Notes: generated by a model from the letters alone, not told the origin. Positions 26,108-35,661 are shown, counted from the stretch's first letter. The stretch is DNA of 64,000 bases from Streptomyces sp. MUM 2J (GCF_022414535.1 NZ_JADWYM010000009.1:119004-183003); one strand, 5' to 3'. Made by a program: numbers and translations.

Positions 26108-28420
26108 TCACCGGGCGGTGACCACCGCCGCCTGCGGCCGGACGGGGAGGCGGTTGACCGGGCGGCCCGTGGCGGCGCGTACCGCGGAGGCGATCGCCGC
26201 CGGGGACGTCACCACCGGCACCGCGCTGACCGACTTGGCGCCGAACGGCGCGACGACGTCCCGCTCCTCGACGAGCTTCACGATCCGGACGTCGGGGACG
26301 TCCAGGGCCGTGGGCAGCGCGTAGCCGGTGAGATCCGGGTGCCGGATCAGACCGCGCGGGGTGCGCAGGTTCTCCGTCAGGGCGATGCCCACCCCCTGCG
26401 TCACGCCCGCCTCGATGCGGGCCGCCAGCTGAGGGGGGTTGAGCACCCTGCCGACGTCCTGGGCGACCGCCAGTTCCACCACCCGGACCGAGCCGATCTC
26501 GATGTCGACGTCCACCACGGCACGGATCGCGCAGAAGGACATGCCCACGAAGGCGTCGCCCTGGCCGGACCCGTCCAGGGGCTCCGTGGGGTGCGGGCGG
26601 CACTGGGCGGTGGCCCACAGCTCCTTGCCGTCCATCGCCTCGGTCACGGTGGTCGACAGCACGCCGTCGTACGAGGTGATCTTGCCGTCGGTGATCTGCA
26701 GCAGCTCGGTGGACATGCCGAACTTGTGGGCCAGGGGTTGCAGGAGCTGGGTGCGGACCATCTTCGCAGCCCGTTCCACCGCACCGCCGGAGACCCAGGT
26801 GTGGCGGCCCCGGCAGCCCGCGCCGGCCGGGGGCTGGTCGGTGTCCACGGGCGCGACGCGCACCTCGTCGATGCCCAGCGTGTCCTGGACGATCTGGCGG
26901 GCCAGCGTCGTGAAGCCCTGGCCGGTCTCCACCGCGGCGCACAGGACGGTCGCCACACCGTCCTGGACCCTCACGGTGGCCGTGGAGACCTCGTCGGTGC
27001 CCTCCGCGCCGAGCATGTGGACCATCCCGAGGCCGTAGCCGACGCCCCGGCGCACGGCGCCCGGCTCGCCCGCGCCCTCGGGGCCGCCGGGCAGCAGCCA
27101 GTCCTCCTCCGGGGAGTCCTTGGGCAGCGGCGGGAGGGGGAAGTCCCGGACCGCCTGGAGGAGTTCGGCCACGGGGGCCGGGCAGGTGACCGTCTGGCCG
27201 GTGGGCAGGACGTCACCCGTGGCCATCACGTTGCGCAGCCGCAGCTCCGCCGGGTCCATGCCGAGCTTCTTGGCGAGCTTGTCCATCTGGGCCTCGTGGG
27301 CGGCGCACACCTGCATCGCGCCCTCGCCGCGCACATGACCGGAGGGCGGGTTGTTGGTGCGGACGGCCCAGCCCTCGATGAAGGCGTTCGGGACGACGTA
27401 GGGGCCGCAGGCGAAGGCGACGGCGGCGGCGAGGGCGCCCGAGGACGTGTCGGCGTACGGTCCCGCGTCCAGCAGGATCTGCGCCTCCACCTTCACCAGC
27501 CTGCCCTCGGCGTCCGCGTGGTGGCGGTAGCGCAGCAGGGTGGGGTGCCGGTGGGCGTGGCCGAGGAAGGACTCCTCGCGGGTGGCGGTCAGCTTCACCG
27601 GGCAGCCGGTCCGCAGGGCCAGCAGACCGAGCGGCAACTGGAAGCCCGGGTCCTCGCGGTCGGCGGTCGCCCCGGGCACGCCGGTGACCACGACCTTCAC
27701 CCGCTCGGGTTCGAGGCCGTAGCAGGCGGCGAGCGTGTCCCGGTCCGCGTGCGGGTCGGTGGAGGCGGTGTAGAGCTCCACGCCGCCGTCCGGACGCGGC
27801 ACGGCCAGGCCCGCCTCGGCGCCGATCGGCGCCGGGTCCTGGCGGCCGATGCGGTACAGGCCTTCGACGACGACCTCGCCGACCGCGTCCGGGTCGCCGT
27901 GCCGCAGCGGGATGTGCCGGATCAGGTTGCCGTCGGGGTGCAGCGGCTCGGCCTCGAAGGCCTGCTCGGGGTCGAGGACCGGGTCGAGCACGTCGTACTC
28001 GACGATGACGGCGGCGGCGGCCATCCGCGCGGTGTCGGGGTGGTCGGCGGCGACGGCCGCGATGGGCTCGCCGTGGTGGCGCACGACGTCGGAGGCGAAG
28101 ACCGGCCGGTCGGCCCTGTCGCGGCCGTACGTCGGGTGGCCGGGCACGTCCTCGTGGGTGATGACGGCCCGCACGCCGGGCATCTCGCGTGCGTGCGTGG
28201 TGTCGATGGACCTGATGCGCGCGTGCGGGTGCGGTGAGCGCAGCACGGCCGCCCACAGCAGTCCCTCGGCCCACAGGTCGGCCGCGTAGGGGAAGGTGCC
28301 CTCGGTCTTGGCGTGGGCGTCGGCGGGCTGCAGGGCGGAGCCGAGGCCGTGCGGGAGGGACTCGGCGGCGGCGGGTGCGGCCTCGCCGGCGGTCGTCGCG
28401 GTGACGGCTTCGTTGCTCAC
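26108..28420 (-). CDS. Xanthine dehydrogenase-family molybdopterin-binding subunit, divergent
   Basis: 770 residues with the two Ald_Xan_dh_C domains: N-terminal GTFPYAADLWAEGLLWAAVLRSPHPHARI and the C-terminal Moco domain (RGEGAMQV, AAVETGQGFTTLARQIVQD). Family enzymes hydroxylate purines or aldehydes. Two motifs normally lining the active site are altered. The GGGFGGK loop expected near residue 250 reads GVPGATADREDPGF, and the C-terminal GAKGxGE-type motif reads GAKSVSA, putting Ala at 733 where the catalytic base glutamate stands (Glu-B730 in the Rhodobacter enzyme). It may therefore have another chemistry or none. Start ATG overlaps the iron-sulfur gene stop by 4 nt. Last gene of a three-gene operon. 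Confidence 0.88.
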   Translation of the reverse strand: MSNEAVTATTAGEAAPAAAESLPHGLGSALQPADAHAKTEGTFPYAADLWAEGLLWAAVLRSPHPHARIRSIDTTHAREMPGVRAVITHEDVPGHPTYGRDRADRPVFASDVVRHHGEPIAAVAADHPDTARMAAAAVIVEYDVLDPVLDPEQAFEAEPLHPDGNLIRHIPLRHGDPDAVGEVVVEGLYRIGRQDPAPIGAEAGLAVPRPDGGVELYTASTDPHADRDTLAACYGLEPERVKVVVTGVPGATADREDPGFQLPLGLLALRTGCPVKLTATREESFLGHAHRHPTLLRYRHHADAEGRLVKVEAQILLDAGPYADTSSGALAAAVAFACGPYVVPNAFIEGWAVRTNNPPSGHVRGEGAMQVCAAHEAQMDKLAKKLGMDPAELRLRNVMATGDVLPTGQTVTCPAPVAELLQAVRDFPLPPLPKDSPEEDWLLPGGPEGAGEPGAVRRGVGYGLGMVHMLGAEGTDEVSTATVRVQDGVATVLCAAVETGQGFTTLARQIVQDTLGIDEVRVAPVDTDQPPAGAGCRGRHTWVSGGAVERAAKMVRTQLLQPLAHKFGMSTELLQITDGKITSYDGVLSTTVTEAMDGKELWATAQCRPHPTEPLDGSGQGDAFVGMSFCAIRAVVDVDIEIGSVRVVELAVAQDVGRVLNPPQLAARIEAGVTQGVGIALTENLRTPRGLIRHPDLTGYALPTALDVPDVRIVKLVEERDVVAPFGAKSVSAVPVVTSPAAIASAVRAATGRPVNRLPVRPQAAVVTAR

Positions 28421-30111
28421 CCCTGGCCTCCGTCCTGTTCCCGGTCAAGGCCGCTTCCGTGGGCCCGGCCGTCGTGTCCGTACGCCGCGTGGCCGTGCGG
28501 CGCCCCCTCGTCGGCTGCCGCGTCGTACGCCGTGGTCCGGGCGCCGCCGGCACCCGGGCCCGCCTGGCGCGGGATGTGCCCCTCCGCGGTGTCCGGACCG
28601 GTGCCGGCCGCGGCGAGTGCCTCGCGTTCGGCGACGACCTCCTGGACCGCCTCCACGACGCCCCGGTAGCCGGAGCAGCGGCACAGGTTGCCGCAGAGCG
28701 CCAGGCGCGTCTCCAGCTCGGTCGGCGCCGGGTTGCCCTCCAGCAGGTCGTGCACGGTCATCGCGATGCCGGGCACGCAGAACCCGCACTGGACCGCACC
28801 GCACCGGGCGAGCGCCCGCTGCACGTCCGAGGGCCGTCCGTCGGCTGCCAGGCCCTCGACGGTGCGGACCTCGCTGCCCGCGGCGGTCACGGCGGGCACC
28901 AGGCAGGAGGCGACGAGCCGGCCGTCGACCTGGACGTTGCACGCGCCGCACTCGCCCTGCGAGCAGCCGTCCTTGGCGCCGGCGAGCCCGAGCCGCTCGC
29001 GCAGCACGTACAGCAGCGACTCGCCGATCCACGCGTCGGGGACGGGGCGGTCGGCGCCGTTGACGCGCAGGACGTAGGAGACGAGGGGGTGCTCCTCGTG
29101 CAGGGCCGCCGGCACCTCGGCGCGGACCGCGTCGGCCTGGGGCGCGGGCGCCTCCTGCGGGTCCGTTCGGCCGGGCGCGGAGGCGCCGGGCACCTCGGGT
29201 TCGCCTGCGCCGGTGTCGGGGCCGGCGGGTTCGGGGAGTGCCTCCCCGGGGGCGGACGCTTCGGGGTCCGCGGCCCCGGACGTGTCCGGCGGCCCCGCGG
29301 TGCCCTCCGGGCCGGGGCCGGGCGCGGTGCTCTCGGGGGCGGCCCGCCCGGCGGGCTCCTCGGGGGCGTCCGTGGGGCCCTGGGGAGCGGCGTGCTGCTC
29401 GTGCTCCGCCGGCCTCGCGGAGTGCGCGCCGTCGGCGGGGTGCGCCGGGTCCGGCGTACCGGGGGCCGGTGCGGGCTCCTCTGCGGGCGCTCCGCCCGGT
29501 CCGGCGCCGTCGGCGGGGTCCTGCTGTGCCCACGGCCCGTCGACCCCCTCGTCCGCCCAGGGGGCAGGGGCGCCGCCGGGCAGGGTGGCGGGCGCGGTGG
29601 CGCCCCACTCCTGGACCAGGGACGACGTGGTGTACTCGCCCGACTCATCCGGCAGGTCGCCGTCCGCGACGGGGATCGACCACTGGCCGGTCACGTCGTG
29701 GCCGGGTGCCGGCGCCCGCTCGGGCGCCGGGGCGGCCTCGTCGAACGTCCACTGGCCGGTCGCGCCGGGGTCGTGGGCGAAGCCGTCGCCGGAGCCGGGC
29801 CGTCCGGCGTCCGGACGCGGCGCGTCCCACCCGGTCCCGTCGGCGGGCATGCCGGGCGCGGCCCAGGTGCCGGTGGCCGCCGGGTCGGTGCCGGCCGCCG
29901 TGTCCGGGGCGACCGTTATCTGCGGCGGCACGTAGCCGTGGCCGGGCGCGGCGAGCGGGCTGTCACCGGCCAGCAGGGCGTCGATGCCGCCCTCGGGGAG
30001 TTCGAGGAAGGCGGTGGCGCCGTCGTCGTAGTCGCCCTGGGGCAGCGGGTCCCAGCGTCCGCCGCTGTGCGGTGCGTGGTGTGCCTGTCGTCCCTGCTGG
30101 TCGTCGGTCAC
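28417..30111 (-). CDS. Xanthine dehydrogenase-family 2Fe-2S subunit with long N-terminal extension
   Basis: 564 residues. Residues about 341-505 form the normal small subunit with two [2Fe-2S] sites: Cys383, 388, 391, 403 (plant-ferredoxin type, CSQGECGAC) and Cys442, 445, 477, 479 (QCGFC ... CRC). Before this lies a 340-residue Pro/Ala/Gly/Glu-rich disordered extension containing TGxW motifs (ATGTWAAPG, GATGQWTF, DVTGQWSI) and an SGEY box; a 60-residue His/Gly-rich tail follows. Typical family members have only about 160-200 residues. GTG 30111 overlaps the stop of the FAD subunit gene by 4 nt, and the gene's own stop overlaps the next start, so the operon is translationally coupled. An N-terminus this long is real, since no alternative start with an RBS was found nearer the domain. 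Confidence 0.88.
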   Translation of the reverse strand: MTDDQQGRQAHHAPHSGGRWDPLPQGDYDDGATAFLELPEGGIDALLAGDSPLAAPGHGYVPPQITVAPDTAAGTDPAATGTWAAPGMPADGTGWDAPRPDAGRPGSGDGFAHDPGATGQWTFDEAAPAPERAPAPGHDVTGQWSIPVADGDLPDESGEYTTSSLVQEWGATAPATLPGGAPAPWADEGVDGPWAQQDPADGAGPGGAPAEEPAPAPGTPDPAHPADGAHSARPAEHEQHAAPQGPTDAPEEPAGRAAPESTAPGPGPEGTAGPPDTSGAADPEASAPGEALPEPAGPDTGAGEPEVPGASAPGRTDPQEAPAPQADAVRAEVPAALHEEHPLVSYVLRVNGADRPVPDAWIGESLLYVLRERLGLAGAKDGCSQGECGACNVQVDGRLVASCLVPAVTAAGSEVRTVEGLAADGRPSDVQRALARCGAVQCGFCVPGIAMTVHDLLEGNPAPTELETRLALCGNLCRCSGYRGVVEAVQEVVAEREALAAAGTGPDTAEGHIPRQAGPGAGGARTTAYDAAADEGAPHGHAAYGHDGRAHGSGLDREQDGGQG

Positions 30112-31001
30112 GACAGCGCCCTCCCCAGTGCTCGTCGGGCCAGCGCGGCGACCGTGCGCCGCAGGTGCAGTACGGCGGGCGGAAGCCCGGCCACGGTGCC
30201 GTCCCCGGTCGGCTCCGGGTCGGGGATGCAGGCCGCGGAGACGTACTCGCCGAAGGCGTGCAGGGCCTCGGGGACGACCGCCCGGTTGTTGTCCCAGTCG
30301 ATGAGCCGGGCGACCCACTGCTCGGCCTCCAGGGGCCTGAGCGGCATCGGCGCGATGGCGCCCACGGCGCAGCGGACCCCGCGGCGGGCGGGGTCCAGGA
30401 CGAGCGCGACGGAGGCGAGGGCGCGCCCCGGGCCGGTGCGGCCGGTCGCCTTCAGGAAGACCTGCGGGGCGTGCAGCAGCGGCACGCGCACGTACCCGAT
30501 GAGTTCTCCGCCGCGCAGCATCTCCACGCCGGCCAGCATGTGCGACACGGGGACCTCGCGACGGGCTCCACCGGGGCCCGCGACGATCAGGGTCGCTTCG
30601 AGGGCGGCCAGCACGGGCAGCGCGTCGCCCGTGGGGGCGGCGGAGGCGATGTTGCCGCCGAGGGTGGCCGCGTTGCGGATGTGCGGTGGACCGGCGGCAC
30701 GGGCGGCGGCGGCGAGCGCCGGGATCAGGGCGGCGAAGTCGGGGCGGCCCATGCGCGCGTGGGTGAGGCCCGCGCCGAGCAGGGCGTGGCCGTCCTGGTA
30801 CTGCCAGCCGCGGATCTCGCTGATGCGGTTCAGGCCCACCAGCGCGGCGGGCCGGAGCTGTCCGGAGTTGACGGCGGCCATGAGGTCGGTGCCGCCCGCC
30901 ACGGGGACGGCCGTGGGCATGGCGGTGAGCGCTGCCACCGCTTCGTCCAGCGTCGTGGGCAGCGTCACGGCCTGCGCCGCCTGCGGTGCGTGCGTGGTCA
31001 A
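30108..31001 (-). CDS. Xanthine dehydrogenase-family FAD-binding subunit
   Basis: 297 residues with the FAD_binding_5 domain (VPVAGGTDLMAAVNSGQ; RNAATLGGNIASAAPTGD) and the CO_deh_flav_C domain towards the C-terminus. It should carry FAD and pass electrons from the 2Fe-2S subunit. The start is TTG 31001, supported by GGAAGGGG 9 nt upstream; no ATG or GTG fits better. First gene of the operon FAD subunit - 2Fe-2S subunit - Moco subunit with 4-nt overlaps at both joints. Fold motifs are intact, in contrast to the Moco subunit. Confidence 0.9.
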   Translation of the reverse strand: MTTHAPQAAQAVTLPTTLDEAVAALTAMPTAVPVAGGTDLMAAVNSGQLRPAALVGLNRISEIRGWQYQDGHALLGAGLTHARMGRPDFAALIPALAAAARAAGPPHIRNAATLGGNIASAAPTGDALPVLAALEATLIVAGPGGARREVPVSHMLAGVEMLRGGELIGYVRVPLLHAPQVFLKATGRTGPGRALASVALVLDPARRGVRCAVGAIAPMPLRPLEAEQWVARLIDWDNNRAVVPEALHAFGEYVSAACIPDPEPTGDGTVAGLPPAVLHLRRTVAALARRALGRALS

Positions 31002-31225
31002 AACCGGCTGCCCCTTCCCGCTGCCCCACCTGGTCCCGCCTGTTGCGCCGTACGGTACGTGCTGACAGGGCGGACGTGGCAACTCTGGCACATCTTTGCA
31101 AGAGCCGAGGACGGGGGTGCGCCGGAAGACGTTGGCGCACTTCACCCGGCAGACGGTCCGGTTTCGCACGGCGTCGCCGAAGCGGGCGAATTGCCTCTCT
31201 TCGGTGAACCTGCCGGGGTTTTCCC

Positions 31226-32872
31226 CTACCTGTTCGGGGGCGGCCCGTCGAGCGGGCGGCCGAGGACGCCCGGGCGCCGCTGCCAGGGCCGGGGGCCGCT
31301 GGGCGGCCGGTAGGCGACCCCGAGGGCGTCTAGGCGCGGGTAGTGCCCGGCCATCCGGCGTTCGAAGTCCGCGTAGTCCCGCTGCCCGGGCGGGGGCAGC
31401 GTGCTCCAGGCGACCTCGGCGAAGGCTGCGAGCCGGGGGTAGGTCTGGTAGTCGACGCGCGCCTGGTCCTCCAGCGCCTCGGTCCAGACGTTGGCCTGGG
31501 TGCCCAGGACGTGCCGGGCCTCGTGATCGGTCAGCTCCGGCGGCACGGGCTCGAAGCGGTAGACGTCCTCCAGGGTGCGCACGTACCCGATCGGCACGGG
31601 CTCGTCCGCGCCGGCCGCCTGCCGGTGGTCCAGGTAGACCTGCTGCTCCGGGCACATCACGACGTCGTGGCCGGCGCGTGCGGCGGCGATCCCGCCCGCG
31701 TACCCGCGCCAGGAGGACACGGCCGCGCCCGGTGCCAGGCCGCCCTCCAGGATCTCGTCCCAGCCGATGAGCCTGCGTCCGCGTGCGGCGAGCCACCGGT
31801 CGAAGTGCCCGACGAACCAGGCCTGGAGCGCGTCCTCGTCCGCCAGTCCGAGTTCCGCGATGCGGGCCTGCGCGGCGGGCGAGCGCCGCCACTGGTCCTT
31901 GGGGCACTCGTCGCCGCCGACGTGCACGAACGCGGAGAACTCGGCGGCCTGCGCGGGGAACAGGTCCAGCACCTCCTCGAACACCCCCTCGTAGAAGCGC
32001 AGGGTGGCGTCGGTGGGGGCGAGGACGTTCGGGCTGATCCCCCACGTGTCCCAGACGGTGAGGGCGGCGGTGTCGACGACGTCGGTGTTGCCGAGTTCGG
32101 GGTAGGCGGCGATGGCGGCCTGCGAATGGCCCGGTACGTCGATCTCCGGGACGACACTGATGTGCCGCTCAGCGGCATGGGCGACGATCTCGCGGATGTC
32201 GTCCGGGGTGTAGTGGCCGCCGTGCGGGCGCTCGTCCCACAGCGGCGAGGCGCGGTGGCCCACCTTGGAGCGCGCCCGCCAGGAACCGGTCCCGGTGAGG
32301 TCCGGGTACCGCTCGATCCCGATGCGCCAGCCCTGATCGTCCGTCAGGTGCAGATGCAGCACGTTCAGTTTGTGCGCCGCCATCAGATCCAGGTGGCGCA
32401 GGACGCCGTCCTTGGGGATGAAGTGCCGGGCGACGTCGAGGAGGAGACCTCGCCAGCGGAATCGGGGCGCGTCCTCGACATGGACCATGGGCAGCCGCCA
32501 CCGCCGGCCGGGCAGCGGGGCGCGCCGGTGGGCGTCGGGGCCGAGGAGCTGCCGCAGGGTCTGGGCGCCCCAGAACAGCCCGGCCGGGCCGCCGCCGGCC
32601 AGGTCCACGCCCCGCGGGGTCACGGACAGCCGGTAGCCCTCCGCGCCGAGGTCGCGGGCGGCGGCCGCGGGGAGCGACAGCCGGATGACGTCGTCCCCGT
32701 CCGCCGCTCCCGGCGCGAGGGGCAGGCCGGTGGCCGGCGTCAGGGTGGCGCGCAGCCAGCGCTCCGTCCGCTCCGTGCCGGCCTCCGCGGCCAGTGCCGT
32801 CCGCGGCCCCAGTTCCAGGAGCGAGTCCGCGTGCTCCGTCACACGGCCGGGCTTGGGAATCACATCCACCAT
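31226..32872 (-). CDS. Beta-N-acetylhexosaminidase, GH20
   Basis: 548 residues. The N-terminal GH20b domain leads to a TIM barrel with FRWRGLLLDVARHF, NVLHLHLTDDQGWRI and the catalytic HVGGDECPK (Asp-Glu pair), then a Trp-rich C-terminal region (VSSWRGYAGG; NVWTEALED). It removes terminal N-acetylglucosamine or N-acetylgalactosamine residues. There is no signal peptide, so it is probably intracellular, acting on chito-oligosaccharides or recycled cell-wall fragments. ATG 32872 follows GGAGCGAC. A TPxx-type secretion signal is absent. Monocistronic as far as seen. Confidence 0.93.
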   Translation of the reverse strand: MVDVIPKPGRVTEHADSLLELGPRTALAAEAGTERTERWLRATLTPATGLPLAPGAADGDDVIRLSLPAAAARDLGAEGYRLSVTPRGVDLAGGGPAGLFWGAQTLRQLLGPDAHRRAPLPGRRWRLPMVHVEDAPRFRWRGLLLDVARHFIPKDGVLRHLDLMAAHKLNVLHLHLTDDQGWRIGIERYPDLTGTGSWRARSKVGHRASPLWDERPHGGHYTPDDIREIVAHAAERHISVVPEIDVPGHSQAAIAAYPELGNTDVVDTAALTVWDTWGISPNVLAPTDATLRFYEGVFEEVLDLFPAQAAEFSAFVHVGGDECPKDQWRRSPAAQARIAELGLADEDALQAWFVGHFDRWLAARGRRLIGWDEILEGGLAPGAAVSSWRGYAGGIAAARAGHDVVMCPEQQVYLDHRQAAGADEPVPIGYVRTLEDVYRFEPVPPELTDHEARHVLGTQANVWTEALEDQARVDYQTYPRLAAFAEVAWSTLPPPGQRDYADFERRMAGHYPRLDALGVAYRPPSGPRPWQRRPGVLGRPLDGPPPNR

Positions 32873-32983
32873 GTCGCTCCGGGGGGCTCCGTCGACGGCA
32901 CAGGGCACGCGAAAGCCCCGCGGTCGCGCCTCGGCGCGGCCCGGGGGCCTTGCGGAATCGGGCTCAGGGGACGGCCGGGCGGG

Positions 32984-33262
32984 CTACTTGTCCTTGCCCT
33001 TGTCGTCGCCACCGCCGCTCATGGATTCGTAGATCTCCTTGCACATGGGGCACACGGGGTACTTCTTCGGGTCGCGGCCCGGCACCCACACCTTGCCGCA
33101 CAGCGCCACGACGGGGGTGCCGTCGAGGGCGCTCGCCATGATCTTGTCCTTCTGGACGTAGTGGGCGAAGCGCTCGTGGTCACCGTCACCGTGGGAGACC
33201 TGCGGCGTCGGCTCTACGAGGGTCCCCGTACCAGTCCCGCGCTCGGGCTCGAGAGTGCTCAT
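32984..33262 (-). CDS. DUF3039 family protein
   Basis: A 92-residue protein of the actinobacterial DUF3039 family. A likely zinc site is formed by ALCGKVWVP and YPVCPMCKEIY. The N-terminus (MSTLEPERGTGTGTLVEP) and the Gly/Asp/Lys tail are disordered. Start ATG 33262. No function is known. It lies 111 bp upstream of the hexosaminidase in the same direction. Confidence 0.85.
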   Translation of the reverse strand: MSTLEPERGTGTGTLVEPTPQVSHGDGDHERFAHYVQKDKIMASALDGTPVVALCGKVWVPGRDPKKYPVCPMCKEIYESMSGGGDDKGKDK

Positions 33263-33458
33263 AACAGCCAGGGTAATCAACCGCCGGGAACCGCGGGCCC
33301 CCGGCCGCACAACGGCATCACCGGCCGTGACGGGTCCTTCGCGCCCGGCATCGGCCGGACGGGCCGTCCGCCGCGCGGACCGCAACCGCCGCGCCCGGGC
33401 ACGGCTGCCCGCCGCGCACCCCGGTCCGCTCCGGCTCGCGGCGTGCCGGGAACCGCCG

Positions 33459-34040
33459 TCAGTTGAGGGAGGCGTCGTCCGGATAGGTCGCCACCATCGC
33501 CAGCTCGCTGCGCTGGCGGCGCAGCACCGCGCGCCAGAGCTGCTCGGGCGCCGGCGAGGAGACGTCCCCGGGTTCGGACTCCACGACGTACCAGGCGCCC
33601 TCCACCAGCTCGTCCTCCAGCTGGCCGGGGCCCCAGCCGGCGTATCCGGCGAAGATCCGCAGCGACCCGAGGGCGGAGGCGAGCAGTTCGGGCGGGGCCT
33701 CCAGGTCGACCAGGCCGATCGCGCCGTGCACCCGCCGCCAGCCCAGCGGCGCGCCGTCCGAGGCGGGGTCGCCGGGGACGACCGCCACCCCGAGCGCCGA
33801 GTCGAGCGAGACCGGGCCGCCCTGGAAGACGACGCCGGGTTCCCCGGTGAGTTCCGCCCAGCCCTCCAGGATGTCGCCCACGTCCACCGGCGTCGGGCGG
33901 TTGAGGACGACGCCGAGGGACCCCTCCTCGTCGTGGTCGAGGAGCAGCACCACCGCACGCTCGAAGTTCGGGTCCGCCAGGGCGGGCGTGGCCACGAGCA
34001 GCCGCCCTGTGAGCGAGGACACCTCGGTCATGCCAGACAT
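33459..34040 (-). CDS. YqgE/AlgH family protein (UPF0301)
   Basis: 193 residues matching the YqgE/AlgH family over its full length: LTGRLLVATPALADPNFERAVVLLLDHDEEGSLGVVLNRPT at the N-terminus and FAGYAGWGPGQLEDEL in the second half. The fold is known but a biochemical function is not. ATG 34040 is used; ATG 34031 three codons on is equally possible. Divergent from murA. Confidence 0.9.
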   Translation of the reverse strand: MSGMTEVSSLTGRLLVATPALADPNFERAVVLLLDHDEEGSLGVVLNRPTPVDVGDILEGWAELTGEPGVVFQGGPVSLDSALGVAVVPGDPASDGAPLGWRRVHGAIGLVDLEAPPELLASALGSLRIFAGYAGWGPGQLEDELVEGAWYVVESEPGDVSSPAPEQLWRAVLRRQRSELAMVATYPDDASLN

Positions 34041-34281
34041 GATCCCGCATCTTGCCCGGGAGTGGGGAGGCTATCGGGCAAGGGGAGCGAAGGCAGCTCA
34101 GGGCGCACGGATGCGGGGTGTGCGCACGTCCGCGCCGGTGACCGCCCGTGCCCACCGGGGAACCGTTCGTGTTGTGACACAGCTATGACGTCCTGAGCCC
34201 GTCCGCGGGCTTACGGGAGGGGGGTCGGCGGCGATTACTCTGTCTGTTCTCCCCTGCCCGACTCATCGGAACGCGAGATAC

Positions 34282-35622
34282 ATGACCGTCAACGACGATG
34301 TCCTGCTTGTCCACGGCGGAACCCCGCTGGAGGGCGAGATCCGTGTCCGCGGCGCGAAGAACCTCGTGCCGAAGGCCATGGTGGCCGCCCTGCTGGGCAG
34401 TGAGCCGAGTCGACTGCGCAATGTTCCGGACATCCGCGACGTGCGAGTCGTACGCGGTCTGCTCCAGTTGCACGGGGTGACGGTCCGTCCGGGTGAGGAG
34501 CCGGGCGAGCTGGTGCTCGACCCGACGCACGTCGAGGGCGCCAACGTGGCTGACATCGACGCCCATGCGGGCTCCAGCCGCATCCCGATCCTGTTCTGCG
34601 GTCCGCTGCTGCACCGCCTCGGTCACGCGTTCATCCCGGGCCTGGGCGGCTGCGACATCGGCGGGCGGCCCATCGACTTCCACTTCGACGTGCTGCGGCA
34701 GTTCGGCGCGGTGATCGAGAAGCGCGCCGACGGCCAGTACCTGGAGGCGCCCAAGGGCCTGCGCGGCACGAAGATCCGGCTGCCGTACCCGTCCGTGGGC
34801 GCGACCGAGCAGGTGCTGCTGGCGGCGGTGCTCGCCGAGGGCGTGACGGAGCTGTCCAACGCGGCCGTGGAGCCGGAGATCGAGGACCTCATCTGCGTCC
34901 TGCAGAAGATGGGCGCCATCATCGCGATGGACACCGACCGGACCATCCGCGTCACGGGCGTGGAGAAGCTGGGCGGCTACACCCACCGCGCCCTCCCGGA
35001 CCGGCTGGAGGCGGCCTCCTGGGCGTCCGCCGCGCTGGCCACCGAGGGCGACATCTACGTCCGCGGCGCGCAGCAGCGGTCGATGATGACGTTCCTGAAC
35101 ACCTACCGCAAGGTGGGCGGTGCCTTCGAGATAGACGACGAGGGCATCCGTTTCTGGCACCCGGGCGGCCAGTTGAAGTCCATCGCGCTGGAGACGGACG
35201 TGCACCCCGGTTTCCAGACCGACTGGCAGCAGCCGCTGGTGGTGGCGCTGACGCAGGCCACCGGCCTGTCCATCATCCACGAGACGGTGTACGAGTCCCG
35301 GCTCGGCTTCACCTCCGCGCTGAACCAGATGGGCGCCCACATACAGCTCTACCGCGAGTGCCTGGGCGGCTCCGACTGCCGGTTCGGGCAGCGCAACTTC
35401 CTGCACTCCGCCGTGGTGTCGGGCCCGACCAAGCTGATCGGCGCGGACCTGGTCATCCCGGACCTGCGCGGCGGTTTCTCGTATCTCATCGCCGCGCTGG
35501 CGGCCCAGGGCACCTCCCGCGTCCACGGCATCGAGCTGATCAACCGCGGCTACGAGAACTTCATGGAGAAGCTGGTGGAGTTGGGTGCCAAGGTGGAACT
35601 GCCGGGCAAGGCGCTCGGCTAG
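34282..35622 (+). CDS. murA: UDP-N-acetylglucosamine 1-carboxyvinyltransferase
   Basis: 446 residues, first committed enzyme of peptidoglycan synthesis (UDP-GlcNAc + PEP). The inside-out alpha/beta-barrel motifs are present: RGAKNLVPKAMVAALL near the N-terminus, and LGGCDIGGRPIDFH with Cys124 as the catalytic, fosfomycin-sensitive cysteine. GADLVIPDLRGGF and RGYENFMEKL follow at the end. Start ATG 34282 (MTVNDDVLLVHGG) gives the standard N-terminus. Convergent with hupA, with a bidirectional hairpin between. Streptomycetes often have a second murA; which paralogue this is comes from gene order (next to hupA). Confidence 0.96.
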   Translation: MTVNDDVLLVHGGTPLEGEIRVRGAKNLVPKAMVAALLGSEPSRLRNVPDIRDVRVVRGLLQLHGVTVRPGEEPGELVLDPTHVEGANVADIDAHAGSSRIPILFCGPLLHRLGHAFIPGLGGCDIGGRPIDFHFDVLRQFGAVIEKRADGQYLEAPKGLRGTKIRLPYPSVGATEQVLLAAVLAEGVTELSNAAVEPEIEDLICVLQKMGAIIAMDTDRTIRVTGVEKLGGYTHRALPDRLEAASWASAALATEGDIYVRGAQQRSMMTFLNTYRKVGGAFEIDDEGIRFWHPGGQLKSIALETDVHPGFQTDWQQPLVVALTQATGLSIIHETVYESRLGFTSALNQMGAHIQLYRECLGGSDCRFGQRNFLHSAVVSGPTKLIGADLVIPDLRGGFSYLIAALAAQGTSRVHGIELINRGYENFMEKLVELGAKVELPGKALG

Positions 35623-35661
35623 TGTTGCGGCACTAGGCCGCGGCACCCGCGGGCAACGGCG

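Noticed and set aside
25123..35637. Exact 15-bp repeat TGTTGCGGCACTAGG at 25123-25137 and 35623-35637, at gene 3' ends
   Set aside because: In 64 kb of GC-rich DNA a few 15-bp matches are expected by chance; no flanking similarity and no target-site pattern support a mobile element.
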